From Fremontodendron californicum (taxonomy: Eukaryota > Streptophyta > Magnoliopsida > Malvales > Malvaceae): a DNA stretch of 64,000 nt. Positions within the stretch are counted from its first letter, which is position 1; each line of letters starts with the position of its first letter. The stretch is from assembly GCA_030761205.1 (NCBI GenBank), contig JAULJL010000017.1:5962001-6026000 (forward strand), read 5' to 3'. Shown here piece after piece: positions 1-12,017 of the stretch. The translations under genes and the position numbers were made by a program. The notes beneath the pieces were generated by a model. It ran no database searches, was not told the origin of the DNA, and was given only the letters and a program-made list of their open reading frames with translations.

Positions 1-154
1 AATTGCTTTACATTTTATTTATTTATTTTTCATTTGAAATGAACCCAATTATTTGAGTAAGGAAATAATGCTCCAACATCACATTTTTATTTGATATATT
101 TTTACATTTTATGAAATAATGATTAATAAATTTACAATTTATAGCAAGGCACTA

Positions 155-320
155 GACAAGCCCAAATACTTTGGGCCTAAATGAAGAAGGGAGGCCCAGT
201 TGTGTACCTTCCTAAATTCCCGGCACCAAACTCCTCCAAAAAATCCAACGGCCCAGATTAAAACCATCAATCAGAAAATATAAACGGCCCAGATTCACCT
301 CCACTTCCACGTGACGTAAC
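155..320 (+). promoter_or_regulatory. Promoter elements of the PRP39 gene (site II and G-box)
   Basis: Four site II-type cores (GGCCCA or TGGGCC) lie at 172-177, 193-198, 250-255 and 286-291. A G-box CACGTG at 308-313 overlaps a bZIP-type TGACGT core at 312-317. Telo-box-like TAGGGTTTT sequences follow at about 582 and 617, inside the leader intron. Site II plus telo-box is a known combination for housekeeping and RNA-processing genes in plants, which fits the splicing factor downstream. The motifs are read directly from the sequence; their function here is inferred. Confidence 0.5.
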
Positions 321-533
321 CCAAAGAATAAAAACCGCCACGCGCATAAGATTTCAGTTGCCCTACCCTCTCCACTCTCCGTTTCGTTCTCTTTCTTTAT
401 TCTCTCTCACAAAAAAAGAGAGTGAAACTCCAAAGAACTTTCTAAAAACCTTCTCAAATTTCCTAACATAAATCACTTCAAATTGTTGAATCCAGAACTC
501 GGCAGAAAACGAAGCCGTATTCTCCCTCTTCCG

Positions 534-1109
534 GTACGTATCCGGCATTTCTTTTTTCTCTCTGCATCATTTTCTCCAATTTAGGGTTTTGGTTTGCCAA
601 AACCGTTTAAGGTTGGGTTAGGGTTTTGTATCGGAGTTTTGGAGTTTCTAGATTGAATTGCTTTACTTTGTTCTTAATTCTTATTAACCTCCTGTCTTTT
701 TTTTACTAGTCTTTATTGGCGGTCGAACAAGTTTACTTATATTTCCCTCCAAAATACTGTTAGTTATTAATTTAACTTAACAGACTATATTTGGTTATTT
801 CACTACCATTTTTTGTTACCTTTTTTTTTTTTTTTTTTTTTTTTTTTCTTTCTGTATATTTGTTTGTATGTCTGTGTAAATGTTATTCTCTATAATTTTC
901 TGAAGAAAAAGTTAAAGATTAGGAATTTAGGAGTGAAAAAGAGGCGTTTAGGTGATATTTTGTTATTGCATTTTGAATGGCGTTAGTTTTGTGCTTATTT
1001 ACTATGATTTCACGGAGAAAAGTTGTTGCATTTTTGGTTGGATATTGTTTTCATGTAAAATAATCACATGAAATACTTCTCTTGGTTGTTAGTTTCAGTT
1101 TGTATACAG
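534..1109 (+). other. 5'-UTR intron of the PRP39 gene
   Basis: A GTACGT donor follows CCG at 533, and a TATACAG acceptor ends at 1109, 19 bases before the start codon. The intron holds a T-tract of about 27 bases near 820-847. Leader introns just upstream of the ATG are common in constitutively expressed plant genes. The splice sites are inferred from consensus only. Confidence 0.6.
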
Positions 1110-1128
1110 GTTAAGTTTCTGCGCTGGA

Positions 1129-4100
1129 ATGGGAGATAGTGAAGCAGTAGTTGCCGACTCATCAGCAATGATGGATTATACATCAGCAGCTTATAATTCT
1201 ACTGGTTCTGGTGCTTACCCCTCTGAGGCTACTGGAGATACTACTGCTTCTGCTGCACCAGCAGACAGAACTTATGCTGCATCTGGTGGTGACCCAAATT
1301 CTGCTGGTCTAGAAGGTCAAATCAGTGCAATGTATGACAGTAAGCCAGCTGGTGGATCAACTGATGAGAATGCTGTTGCTGCTGGAAATACAGCAGCGGA
1401 TGCATCTAAAGCTGCTGGTTATAATTCTTCTTTAAATGGAAATGTTGTTAATGAAGCAGGACATGCCTCAACTGTTGAGAATGGAAATGTTTTTGATAAT
1501 GTAGGCGGAGCTTCTGTGACACCAGAGTTTGTGGATGGTTCTGGTATGTTTTTCTATGGCATGTTTGTCACATGCATCTGTTATGCTCAAGGCACTTTTT
1601 ATTGATTTCTGTTTGTGTTGAAGGTTGCATTATGTAATACGATTTGCAAACCTGCTCAATAATAATGCTAACTCTTTTGCAACATGAGAATTTAGAAGAA
1701 GACTTGTGGAATAAACTTTAGATGCCTGCATGATTCTAAACCGAATAAAACTCTCTTATCGTCTTTATGCTATGTTCTTATCATCTGGAAAAAAGTGGGC
1801 TTATCAAATGATTTTTATATTGCGTTTTCATTTTTCTGCTATTTTATATCTGAAATTAACCACCCTAGAGATATGCCATAATGGCTAAAAAATCCAATAG
1901 TTGAGCACCAAAACAGCTTTTATCCACTGGCACTCTGCCATGAAGCTTTTTCCTGATCAACATGATGCGGGTGGTAGTTCTTTGGACTTCTACACTTAGT
2001 TTCGACTATAAGCATCCTTTTTCCGTATTCAACTTTATGCCTCTCCTTTTTATTATTTTTATTTTTAGTATTTAAATTTAGAAAATGTGAAACTCATTTG
2101 CATTTTTTATTTTTATTTTTGACTTCTAGTGCCACCTATGTCTGGTGAAGAGGATCGTTTGTGGAGTGTTCTGAGAGCTAATTCTTTGGATTTTAATGCT
2201 TGGACAACATTGATCGAGGAGACAGAGAAGGTTGCAGAGGTATGTGAGCATGAACATGTGTTGGAAGGGGATAAGTAAACAGACTCTGTGGGCTTTTACC
2301 TGTTGGAAAATTTGTTAGCTAGTTATCTGTTGCGTAGCTAATATCTAATCTTTGCTTTTCCTTCTTTATTTTGGCATGTGTGGGTGGAGACTAAGTAGTG
2401 GAGAAGAGGCCCCATACTTAAAATGAATATAACTTTGGGGAGGGACTGGAGGGTCACCTTAATAACTTTGAGAAAATTGATGAAAGTCATATGTAATTAT
2501 GTTAAAAACTTCCTTTAGTGGGGTGGGGGCCAAGATGGCCACCTATCTTTCAGTTATTTTGTATTTTCTACCCTTCTTCCTTTTTGCTTCTAATAATCTC
2601 CCCCAAAGTTGGTGGTTTTTGTGTTTATTTGAATTCCTAGTTCATGAACTCCTCATCCTCTTTATTTTTCTATCTAAGTTTGTGTATGTTGGCCAATTGA
2701 TGTTTTCATCTACGCCTGTATGCAGAAAAATATACTGAAAATTCGAAAGGTTTATGATGCTTTCTTGGCTGAGTTTCCTTTGTGTTATGGTTACTGGAAA
2801 AAGTATGCGGATCATGAAGCACGCATAGGCTCCATGGACAAAGTTGTGGAGGTTTATGAAAGAGCAGTTCAGGCAGTGACGTATTCTGTGGACATCTGGG
2901 TGCTATATTGTGCATTTTCGATTGAAACATATGGAGATCCGGAAACCATCCGAAGGTAATAAGTGTTAATATACCCATTGTTGTTCCTGGTCTGCATTAG
3001 GAGATCATGATTGTGTGCTTTTCTTAGTCATGATAATATGGTATTTTTGTTGCTTTCTAACGTTATTTTGGTATGCCTGCAACAGCAATTCCTCGCATTT
3101 ATGGCGAAAAGGTTTGATGGGAATGTACTTTAGAAATGCTTTTTTTTTTCCTGATGTTTATTCCCTTGATTTTGAGGCTACTGTACGTGTATCAGTTGAA
3201 ACTATTTTAGGGTATTGACTATGTTCCTGAGCTCTTTATACTCCCTACCCCCCCTCTCTCCTCTTTTAAACCTGCGTCATAGTCGTGTAATCTATGAAGT
3301 ATTACTTTAACCTTGACAATTTGAGGTGCATCAATATGCAAAATGCTGCCGGGAAGATCTCGTCCAGTTAAGGGCTAGATGGCCTCTATCACTGCTTCAT
3401 TTCGGACATAGTTTGATTTTTATCAGGAAGGTAAATGCAGCGTGTGGACGTGTCTAGAGTGAATTGTTCCTTCTGCTTCAACATTGCTCCCACTGTCTTC
3501 TGTTTGTGGTGTGTCTGCATTGCCTGTATGGTTTTTCTTATGTGTAATAACGATTCTGTTGCATGGCTTTCAGGCTTTTTGAACGAGGATTAGCATATGT
3601 TGGAACTGATTATCTATCTTTCCCTCTTTGGGATAAATACATTGAATATGAATACATGCACCAGGAGTGGAGTCGCCTTGCTGTTATTTATACTAGAATA
3701 TTAGAGAACCCTAATCAACAGCTAGAGAGGTATTTCAACAGGTAAGCTATTTTTGTGTCTCTTCTTATCTAATTGTTTATGTTATTGGCATGTGTACATT
3801 AGGTTAGGATATTGCCACGTGTATCTGATTTTTTCTAGTAAGATTGGCCAAACTTATGCAATAACCTTGCTATCATGGTTCCATTTGTTACTCTTTCTCC
3901 TTGTTCTTTGCTTTTTACTTTTGTTTCTTAAACTTTGCTATAGAGGAAAAATAAGGAAATAGAAAGTAACATTAATTCATGTTTTTTGGTTGCATATAGA
4001 GGTATGATCATTTTTTAATATTTTACTTTTTGTCAACGAATGCAAAATTTTATTTTAATCCATTAAAGCCTTTTTTTGCTTTTGCATCTGAAGATAAATT

Positions 4101-7100
4101 CTCTTTGCTTCCGGAAGTAGCAAAAGTAGATATGAAATGGAGTCTAAGGTGAAATATCCTCTATTTACTAATTGAATTTGAAGTAGTAGTGGTTTCTTTT
4201 CTTAAGTTGTTTTGTCATATCGTTTAATCTTACCATCAACTGCTCAGAATTGTTTCAAGGTCACATCATGCCCATCTAAAGTATGATGTTTTTATTGTTT
4301 AAATGTTAATGTTTGTTGATTTTTTTTTTTGATTCAAAAGAATGCATATGTAGTCCTCAAGGAGACACTGCAAAGGTTAGAACTTGGGACTCAAGTTCGA
4401 ATCTGGGGGGGGGGGGGGGAGGGAGGGATGAGGTTTATAGGGTGGGAGAGAGTTACCTCTCATTGGATAGTTCAAAATGCAATGCATTTTTCACATTTCC
4501 TACAAAAATAGTGATTCTATGGATAATAATGTAAATAGTGCATCGTGTTATTTTGCTTATTGTTCCTGTAACTTGATTATTCCCTGATGCCAATGGTATT
4601 ACAGTTTTAAAGAGTTGGCTGGAAGTCGACCTTTGTCAGAATTAAGAACTGCTGAGGAAGCTGCTGCCATTGCATCAGGTGTAGTTTCAGAGGCTGATGG
4701 ACAAGTAAATGAAGGAGAGGTTCATCCTGATGCTGCAGAACAAACTCCTAAGCCTTTAAATGCTGGCTCAACAGAAGCAGACGAGTTGGAGAAGTATGTT
4801 GCCGTTAGAGAAGAGCTATTTAAAAAAGCTAAAGAGTTCGATTCTAAGATCCTTGGTTTTGAAACAGCTATTAGAAGGCCTTACTTTCATGTGCGGCCCC
4901 TCAATGTTGCTGAGCTTGAAAACTGGCATAACTACCTGGACTTTATAGAAAGAGAGGGTGACTTCAATAAGGTATTTGAGTTTGTTTTGTCCATCTTTTA
5001 ATTTAGCTATGGTTCGTAGTGTTCAGTCGTCCTGTTTGTTATATATATTCTTACAGTTAAGTAACATCTGCTGCATCATTTGCTTTATTGGCTAAATCGT
5101 TGGGTGAAGCAACTTTTTTAAACGGGAAATGTACTGAGACTAAAGCATGGACCTTCGATTTGGTTTATTTGAGGCTAAGTACTTCAAATGCTCATTTGGC
5201 AGTGGACATTTTTAGGTTTGTAATGTTTTATATTTTTTAAAGCTCCAATGTTATGCCTGCAGGTGTGTTCTTGTCCTTCTAAGTCCTAACCATTTATCTG
5301 TCAGGCAAGGAGGGTCCCATCATATTTGAGGGGCCTCTCTGTTCCAACAATAGAGTATTTCTTATGCATTTCTCCTTGTGCTTTGTATCATCTCCTGTTC
5401 AATGTTTTGGTGCACCGGAATATCTTTCTAATCTTTTATATTTTCATTTGCGAATTAGGTGGTCAAATTATATGAAAGGTGCCTTATAGCCTGTGCCAAT
5501 TATCCTGAGTACTGGATACGATATGTTTTATGTATGGAAGCCAGTGGAAGCATGGATCTTGCTGATAATGCACTTGTGCGTGCTACGCAAGTCTTTGTCA
5601 AGGTATGAAGTGATAATTTGGGTTGGTTGAAAAATGCTACTGGCATGAATTTTATCTCCCTTCCATAAGAGCCGTTCGAGTTTCAGTTTCCATGCTTAAA
5701 CCTTTTCAACTTTGATTTCTGTCATTTAAATATTTTAAATTTAAAATTTTCAAAAAAAAAAATGCTTGGAAGGTAATATTTCAAAGTTTTTGGGGTTTGT
5801 TTTGGTACAATTTAATCAGTAACAACTTTTTTTTATAAATATCAGTAACAACTTTCAAATAAAAAGAAGTCAAAGTAAAAAAAAGGTTGACCTTGAAAAG
5901 TCAAACTAAGACAATATTAATGGGATAACAGGGAGCAGTATGGTTTTCAGTCAATTTCACTTGTAATTTTCAACCTATTGTTATTAAGAAATGGAAAATC
6001 ATTCCACATCTTTAAAGATGGTCCAGTTTAGGAAATTTGTAACCTATTGTCAGAAAAGTTATTCGATAGAAAATTGCCCTTCCCCCTTGTATATTCACCT
6101 CCTACTGCCGTGCCCTGACTGAGTCAATTGAAGAATGAACACTTTTTCTTTTGTTTATTTTTTATTTCTTTTCATGGTTTAGGGAACTATTTGAGCTTGT
6201 GACTTAGTTTTTACTATTACACATTGCCTGTCTGATATTTACTCTTTGATTATAATTGTTTGAACTTTTAGCATCATGTGCAAAACTAGTATAATTGGTG
6301 GTGTTCGTGTGGAGACTTAAATGGTGGCATCATGCTAGTTGCAACAATTTGCATTTTGTTATATTTTACTAGTATTTTTTTTGTTACCAATTTTTGACAG
6401 AGGCAACCAGAGATCCATCTTTTTGCCGCTCGATTCAAGGAGCAGAATGGGGACATACCAGGTGCTCAAGCTGCGTATCAACTTGTTCACAGTGAAATAT
6501 CACCTGGTCTTCTTGAAGCAATTATTAAGCATGCAAATATGGAATGCCGTCTGGTACGATTATGCTAGCATGCGGATGTGGTTTAATTGTGGTTACCTGT
6601 TCCAAATGGGTTGTTTATCTTGATTCTGCAGGGGAAACTTGAAGATGCATTCTCTTTATATGAGCAAGCCATTGCCATTGAAAAAGGAAAAGAGCATTCT
6701 CAAACATTACCAATGCTGTATGCACAGTACTCTAGGTTTTCATACTTGGTAGGTGGCCGTGCTTGTGATGCCTAATTTCTTTATATGATATGGTTCATTT
6801 GAAATGAAAAAGGGATTTTTGTTTTGTTTAGGAGTCAATGTCAATATTATTGATCATTTTTAAAGAATGACTGAAATTTTATTATCAGTTTTGGCTGAGC
6901 CCGTGTCAAAATATGTACTTTACTTTGTTAATATTATACTACTACTAATGTTCTAAATATTTGCTTGTTAATTTTCTAGTTTCAAATCCCATTAATGTCA
7001 ACTTAAATAAGCAGTATGTTATATTCCAGCATTTCTCTGCTACGATTGCCATATGGGCATTTGTGTTCTCTTTTTGAGTGTATTTTATATGGCTTGTGTA

Positions 7101-10100
7101 AAAACCAGTGTCCAACTATCATTCTTAATTCGTCATAGATTCCACACCAGAAGCCGGACTAATGTCTTAAGTTCTTTAAAGAATAAAATAAAGTGCACTC
7201 CTGGTACACACCTTACGGTAGTTAAGGAGGTTTTCCATGTTATTAGGTCTGTGGTTAAGATTATAGGAAATTTTGCTGATAGAATTCAAACAAAATTTGT
7301 GTTGTCTGTTTATCATTTTGTTTGATTGCCATTTAGTTCCAAGTGTTTATTGTCATTGCTAAATTCTTTCACTAATGGCCCAATTCTTATTCCCGGTGAT
7401 TTTTTTTTTTGTTTTGGTTGTTGTAGGTTTCTGGAAATGCAGAGAAGGCTAGGGAAATTCTAACTGGAGCACTTGACCAAGTCCAACTGTCTAAACCATT
7501 CCTTGAGGTTCTATCTCTCTTCTCAAACACACACATACCCCTTCATTACATCCTTACTGAACATTCTCCTCTGATTTTGCTTTTGTTTTACATGTAGGCC
7601 TTAATACATTTTGAAACAATTTTGCCACCACCAAGGCAGATTGATTGTTTAGTGGCATTGGTTGACAAGTTTATGGCCCTGAACTCAGATGGCAGTGCTG
7701 CAGACAGGGAAGATCTATCTAGCATATTTTTGGAGGTAATAATTCTTGTTAAAAAAGTTGCTTGCAAATGACTTGCTTATTGACTGTAATCGAGTGTAAT
7801 TGTCTACATGTGCATGTAGTGCTTAGTTATTAAAATTGTATTCTGCTTAAGCTTCTTCATGTGATTTTTGGTTATGGGTTAAATAGTGAGTCATGTATGG
7901 AGGCTTGGGTTTGGCTGGGAAATGGAAATTTCTTATAACCATAAGTTTGACCTCCTTTTCTTTTAAGACTATCTTTGGTTTGTTTGAAGACTCTTCTATC
8001 GAGATTCAATGCTGTTTGAAATGTCTCAAGTTTGTTTGAAGACTTTCTCACAAGATTATGAATGCTGTTTGGAATTCTGTATTCCGTGTTCTGATTGTTT
8101 AATTTGGTGTTTAACTTGGGAAAAGCTGGCCTCTATGCTTAAATATTGTAAGAAAAGTTTTACTGGTAGCTCACCATTAGAAAATAATTGTGCAGTTCTT
8201 GAGTCTCTTTGGCGATGTACAGTCTATTAAAAAGGCAGAAGATCAGCATGCTAAGCTCTTTTTACCTCATAGGCCCATGTCGGAATTAAGAAAACGTCAC
8301 GCTGAAGATTTTTTATCTTCAGATAAGACAAAGCTGGCAAAATCTTACTCTGGTGCCCCTTCACCTGGCCAGTCTTTGATGGGTGCCTATCCAAATGCAC
8401 AAAACCAGTGGCCAGCTGGTTATGGTGCACAGCCTCAAACTTGGCCGCCCACTACACAGGCACAGGCACAACCATGGGCTCCTGGCTACAGCCAACAGGT
8501 AGATTGCACTTTTGATATATCTTTTTATTGTATACCAGGACATCCTTGTCTTATTTCATGACTTATTCCAGCCTGTGAGTATGTTCAGTATTAGGAGGAA
8601 ATAGTGTTAACTGGTACTATTTTTTATTGGTGATAGGCTAGACTTATATAATTGGGTGCCTTTAGTTTGTATCTGCTGTTTAGAAGCACTTTGTATTCCA
8701 TGACATGTTTAAAAAGGATACCTTGTATTTGAACAATACAGTGTGATGTTCTAACATATTATTTTTGACATTTGTTTATTAGTTTAACATATTGGAGAAT
8801 GTTTTCTCAGTCTCAGTTTCTTTCTCAACTCTTCCTTGGTATATAAAAAAGGATTGAGATTGATCATTTTCTGGTCATTCTAGAGTCACCTTCAATGGCT
8901 GTGATGATCTTGGGCTTGTGCGTATTATTGACTGGTTTGCGAGATAAGTTTCGCATAGGATTTCAGAGGGGTAGATGAAATGGAAAAGTGGATTGGGAAT
9001 TTGTGTGATCATAAAGTTTCACTGGAACTTGATGGAAATATTTTTAGGATGCCAGCCAGATCAGTAACGTTGTGCAGGTTTGAATGTTAAACAAATAAGT
9101 ATCAACATTTCATGACTGTTGCTGAGATGAGAATGCTAGGCTGGATGTGTGGCAATAAGGAAAGGCAAGACATTAGTTTGGACATGGACATATGGAAATA
9201 GGATAATTAATAATGCTCTAGTGAGAAAGTGTGATCTTAAGGGTTATGCATGTCAAGAAGAGAGGAAATGTATGTTACTATAACAAATTAAGTTTCTTTT
9301 AAATTAGCTTACTGAGGATATGATCTTAAATAGAGCACAATAGCGCCATATGACCTATATATATAGCACACTATATAAAGGTAAAAGGCTTAGTTTGTCC
9401 AGTCATATGGCTTTTTTATGTTTGTACTGTTACTTGTTCGGATTATGTTGCCCTCGTGAAGGGAAAACTAGCTGAAATGTTAGCATGCGATTTATGGCTG
9501 CCAATAATTCGTCGTTGAGTTTATATGGTTTTATAGATTTCATATTATGCTTCTTGCTGTCATTGTCATGATTGGTTGACAGTTCTATAATTTTTTTTTA
9601 TTTGTAGGCTGCATATGGTGCATATAGTAGTTATGGTAGCAATTACGCAGCTCCACAAGCACCCACATCAGTTCCACAAATTGCTGGTTATGGTGCGTAT
9701 CCGACTACGTATCCTGTTCAGGTATGAAGTTTTCTATAATTGCTTCCTATTCGTTTCACAGTTATTTGTCAAACTACAATTTTCAAAGACGAGTAACACT
9801 ATCATTCGGATGTACCAAGACCAATTTTCATTAAAGGAAACAAGAAAGTTGTCCCCTTCATTGGATCTACTTAATAGCAGAGGGTAGTAATCCACACTGC
9901 AGCATGCACTTAAAATTTGAAGCAATTGTTTTGGGAATGATGTTTATATAAATTTACCTTTTTGTTTTTTTTTTAAAATCAACGTTCAAGTTTGAATTTT
10001 TTTCTAGTTTGGAGCCTGATGTTTGCTGTGATTTTCTGTAGACCTTTCCACAGCAAAGTTATGCTCAACCAACTGCTGCCACGGCTTTAACCCCAGCTCA

Positions 10101-10152
10101 GCAACCTGCTGCTGCAGCAGTTCCTCAGAATTATTATGGGGCTTATTACTGA
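1129..10152 (+). CDS. PRP39: Pre-mRNA-processing factor 39 (PRP39-like, HAT-repeat protein)
   Basis: Exons read as 1129-1543, 2130-2239, 2726-2955, 3574-3741, 4605-4971, 5459-5602, 6401-6553, 6632-6748, 7427-7507, 7598-7735, 8196-8498, 9608-9721 and 10042-10152. They total 2451 nt, encode 816 aa, and every junction keeps frame with GT..AG introns. PRP39 is a U1 snRNP-associated factor acting in early 5' splice-site recognition in the nucleus. Residues 1-140 are low-complexity, rich in Ala, Ser and Gly. From about residue 145 a solenoid of HAT (half-a-TPR) repeats begins with W-S-V-L-R-A-N and continues through W-K-K-Y-A-D-H-E, W-D-K-Y-I-E-Y-E and F-A-A-R-F-K-E. The tail from about residue 670 is rich in Gln, Ala, Tyr and Pro and ends QNYYGAYY. 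The length matches plant PRP39 proteins of about 820 aa. The exon chain is complete, with no lesion seen. Exact junctions come from consensus and frame, not transcripts. Confidence 0.93.
4405..4427 (+). repeat. 15-G homopolymer plus GGG runs in PRP39 intron 5
   Basis: Fifteen consecutive G residues (4405-4419) are followed by A-GGG-A-GGG-A on the transcribed sense strand of the intron before exon 4605-4971. The stretch just upstream (about 4375-4404) resembles the B box of a tRNA-derived SINE (AGTTCGAATCT), so the G tract may be a degenerate SINE tail. Such a run could form a G-quadruplex in DNA or pre-mRNA. It is also prone to sequencing and assembly length error. Confidence 0.6.
9055..9250 (+). 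mobile_element. Degenerate RTE-type LINE remnant in PRP39 intron 12
   Basis: One sense frame around 9115-9165 reads V-A-E-M-R-M-L-G-W-M-C-G, close to the conserved AEMRMLRWMCG segment in the C-terminal part of plant RTE-clade LINE reverse transcriptases. Upstream, fragments reading L-D-G-N-I-F-R-M-P fit the preceding part of the same protein, but with stops. Most of the element is missing. It is an old insertion in the sense orientation inside the 1.1-kb intron 8499-9607. Confidence 0.5.
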
Positions 10153-11440
10153 GATGGCAATAAATAGATTATCCATTTTCTTTGCTGTTCCTAATTGTTT
10201 TTGTCTTATTGTTCATCTGTACGCATAACCTGAATCTTTCTAACTTGAGACGGGTTAGCAGTTGGCCAAGGTGGACATTTTTGGGTTTTGGGCGGGGGCT
10301 GTTGTTGGGGACTGGGGAGTAGATGATGTTGAGAATAGTAATCTGTTAATTATCCAAAAAAAAGAGAATAGTAATCTGTTTTAGTTGACAGTGGTAAAAT
10401 TGTGCTTTAGGTATTATGGTGTCCTTTTTTCGTCCAATTTTAGAGTATTTTTGTGAAACTTGTACAAATGTTAGTAAATTTATGTGATCTGTAGTTGAGT
10501 TTCTTATTGCACTGACCAAAAGGGGGAAAAAAACAAAGAAAACGAAAAACAACTGTAATTTCCCTTGGTTTTTGAGTCGAAAAAGAAAAGATTAAAAAAT
10601 TGGTGCAAACATTTTTAGATTTTCTTCTCAAGTGATGGGCTACCAGAGCCCGTACTTTTATTTAGTTTAGATTGATATATTTCAGAGCCCAAGGCTCGCT
10701 GGTTGTACCCACCCCTGGCATGCCTGCCATACCATATACAGTAATAGTAGTAATACAGTAGCTGCCTAAGCCTATGATCAATCTTGTTTTCTTGTTTTTA
10801 AGGTTATGTTACTTAACAGGTTGGGTTTATTTATTTATTAATTTTTTTATAAAGAATGTCATCGTTTGAGAGTAAAAAAATAAAAATAAATTATATATGT
10901 TAAAATTTAAATTTGTTAAATATTATTTCTTGAATTAATCGGATTATATACAAATTATATGTTTAGTGTTTTTGTAATTAGAGAAATATTAATCAGTGTC
11001 TAATGGTATTAGTTAAGGTAATATATATATAAAAAAATTATTTTTTTTAAAATTTTTTAAAAATAATGTATTAAATATAAATTTTTTTAAATTGATGTTT
11101 ATAAATATTGATTATGCAGAATTTTTAATTAAAGTGATTGAAAAATTCGACCAAGAAATATATAAAAAAGAAGGGATAAATAAACAAAAGATTTTGCTAA
11201 CGAGTATTTTAAAGGTACTCTTTAAGGTTATTAAATATAGTAATATTTTTAATCAATGCATTGAAAATGATGAATAAAATTATCAATTTTTACATTTAAT
11301 ACAATGTTATTATTATAAATAATATATTAATTAATCTTAAAAAATACTTTAAAGATATTCGTTATTAAAATTTATAAAAAAATAAAAAAAAAAAAAATCA
11401 CACAGCCGTTTTATTTTTTTTATCAAACGCTTCGGCTCCT
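10153..11440. other. Intergenic region, PRP39 3' UTR and AT-rich spacer
   Basis: This runs from the PRP39 stop to the proximal promoter of the G3BP-like gene. The first few hundred bases should hold the PRP39 3' UTR; an AATAAA occurs at 10159. From about 10830 to 11400 the sequence is strongly AT-rich with poly-A and poly-T tracts. I see no coding exon, RNA gene or recognisable transposon here. Confidence 0.5.
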
Positions 11441-12017
11441 ATATGACACGCGGTTATGGTTATAACCGTTGGTTTTGGGGAAGAAAAAAAAGGGGCTCCA
11501 CCAAAAGGGACAGCTGTGATTTTGTGCGGTAATCCCCAGCAAAAGTACATATATTTAACGAATCAGATGAAAGACACAGCGCATCAGCAAAACCTCGTCC
11601 TTGTGTTTGGTTTGGTGTTAATTTTAAAACGAACATATTAAACCCTCTTTCTCTCTCTGGCTCTGCCCACAGTCCACAGATCTAAAGCTTCTCTCTCCAT
11701 TTCTCTATTATAGAGAAGATTCTTTTAAAAAGAAAAAAAGCAGAAGATTTTATTGACTCTCAGACAGTTTCCAACCTAACATTCTCGTTTTATCTTCTTT
11801 TATCATCTTCGTCAATCAACTCTCTCCAACTATACCGTAACTTCATCCACCTTTGTCTTTGTTAACACCAAACCAAACAAAAAAAATCGTCAAGGGCTTT
11901 TCCCTCTGCCACTTAAAGTTAAACCCTAGTCTTTAAAAAAAAAAAACTAGGGTTTCGGATACTTAAGTCGAACTATTCGGATCTGCGGGTTGATTTGAGT
12001 TCATCTAACTCATCACA
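11440..12017 (+). promoter_or_regulatory. Proximal promoter and 5' leader of the G3BP-like gene
   Basis: The leader before the ATG at 12018 is CT-rich (11640-11880) and contains a telo-box AAACCCTA at 11921-11928, with a second GGGTTT-type copy near 11948. A near-palindrome, GGTTATGGTTATAACC, lies at about 11453-11468. CT-rich leaders with telo-boxes are typical of plant genes tied to translation and RNA metabolism. No clear TATA box was identified. Confidence 0.4.
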
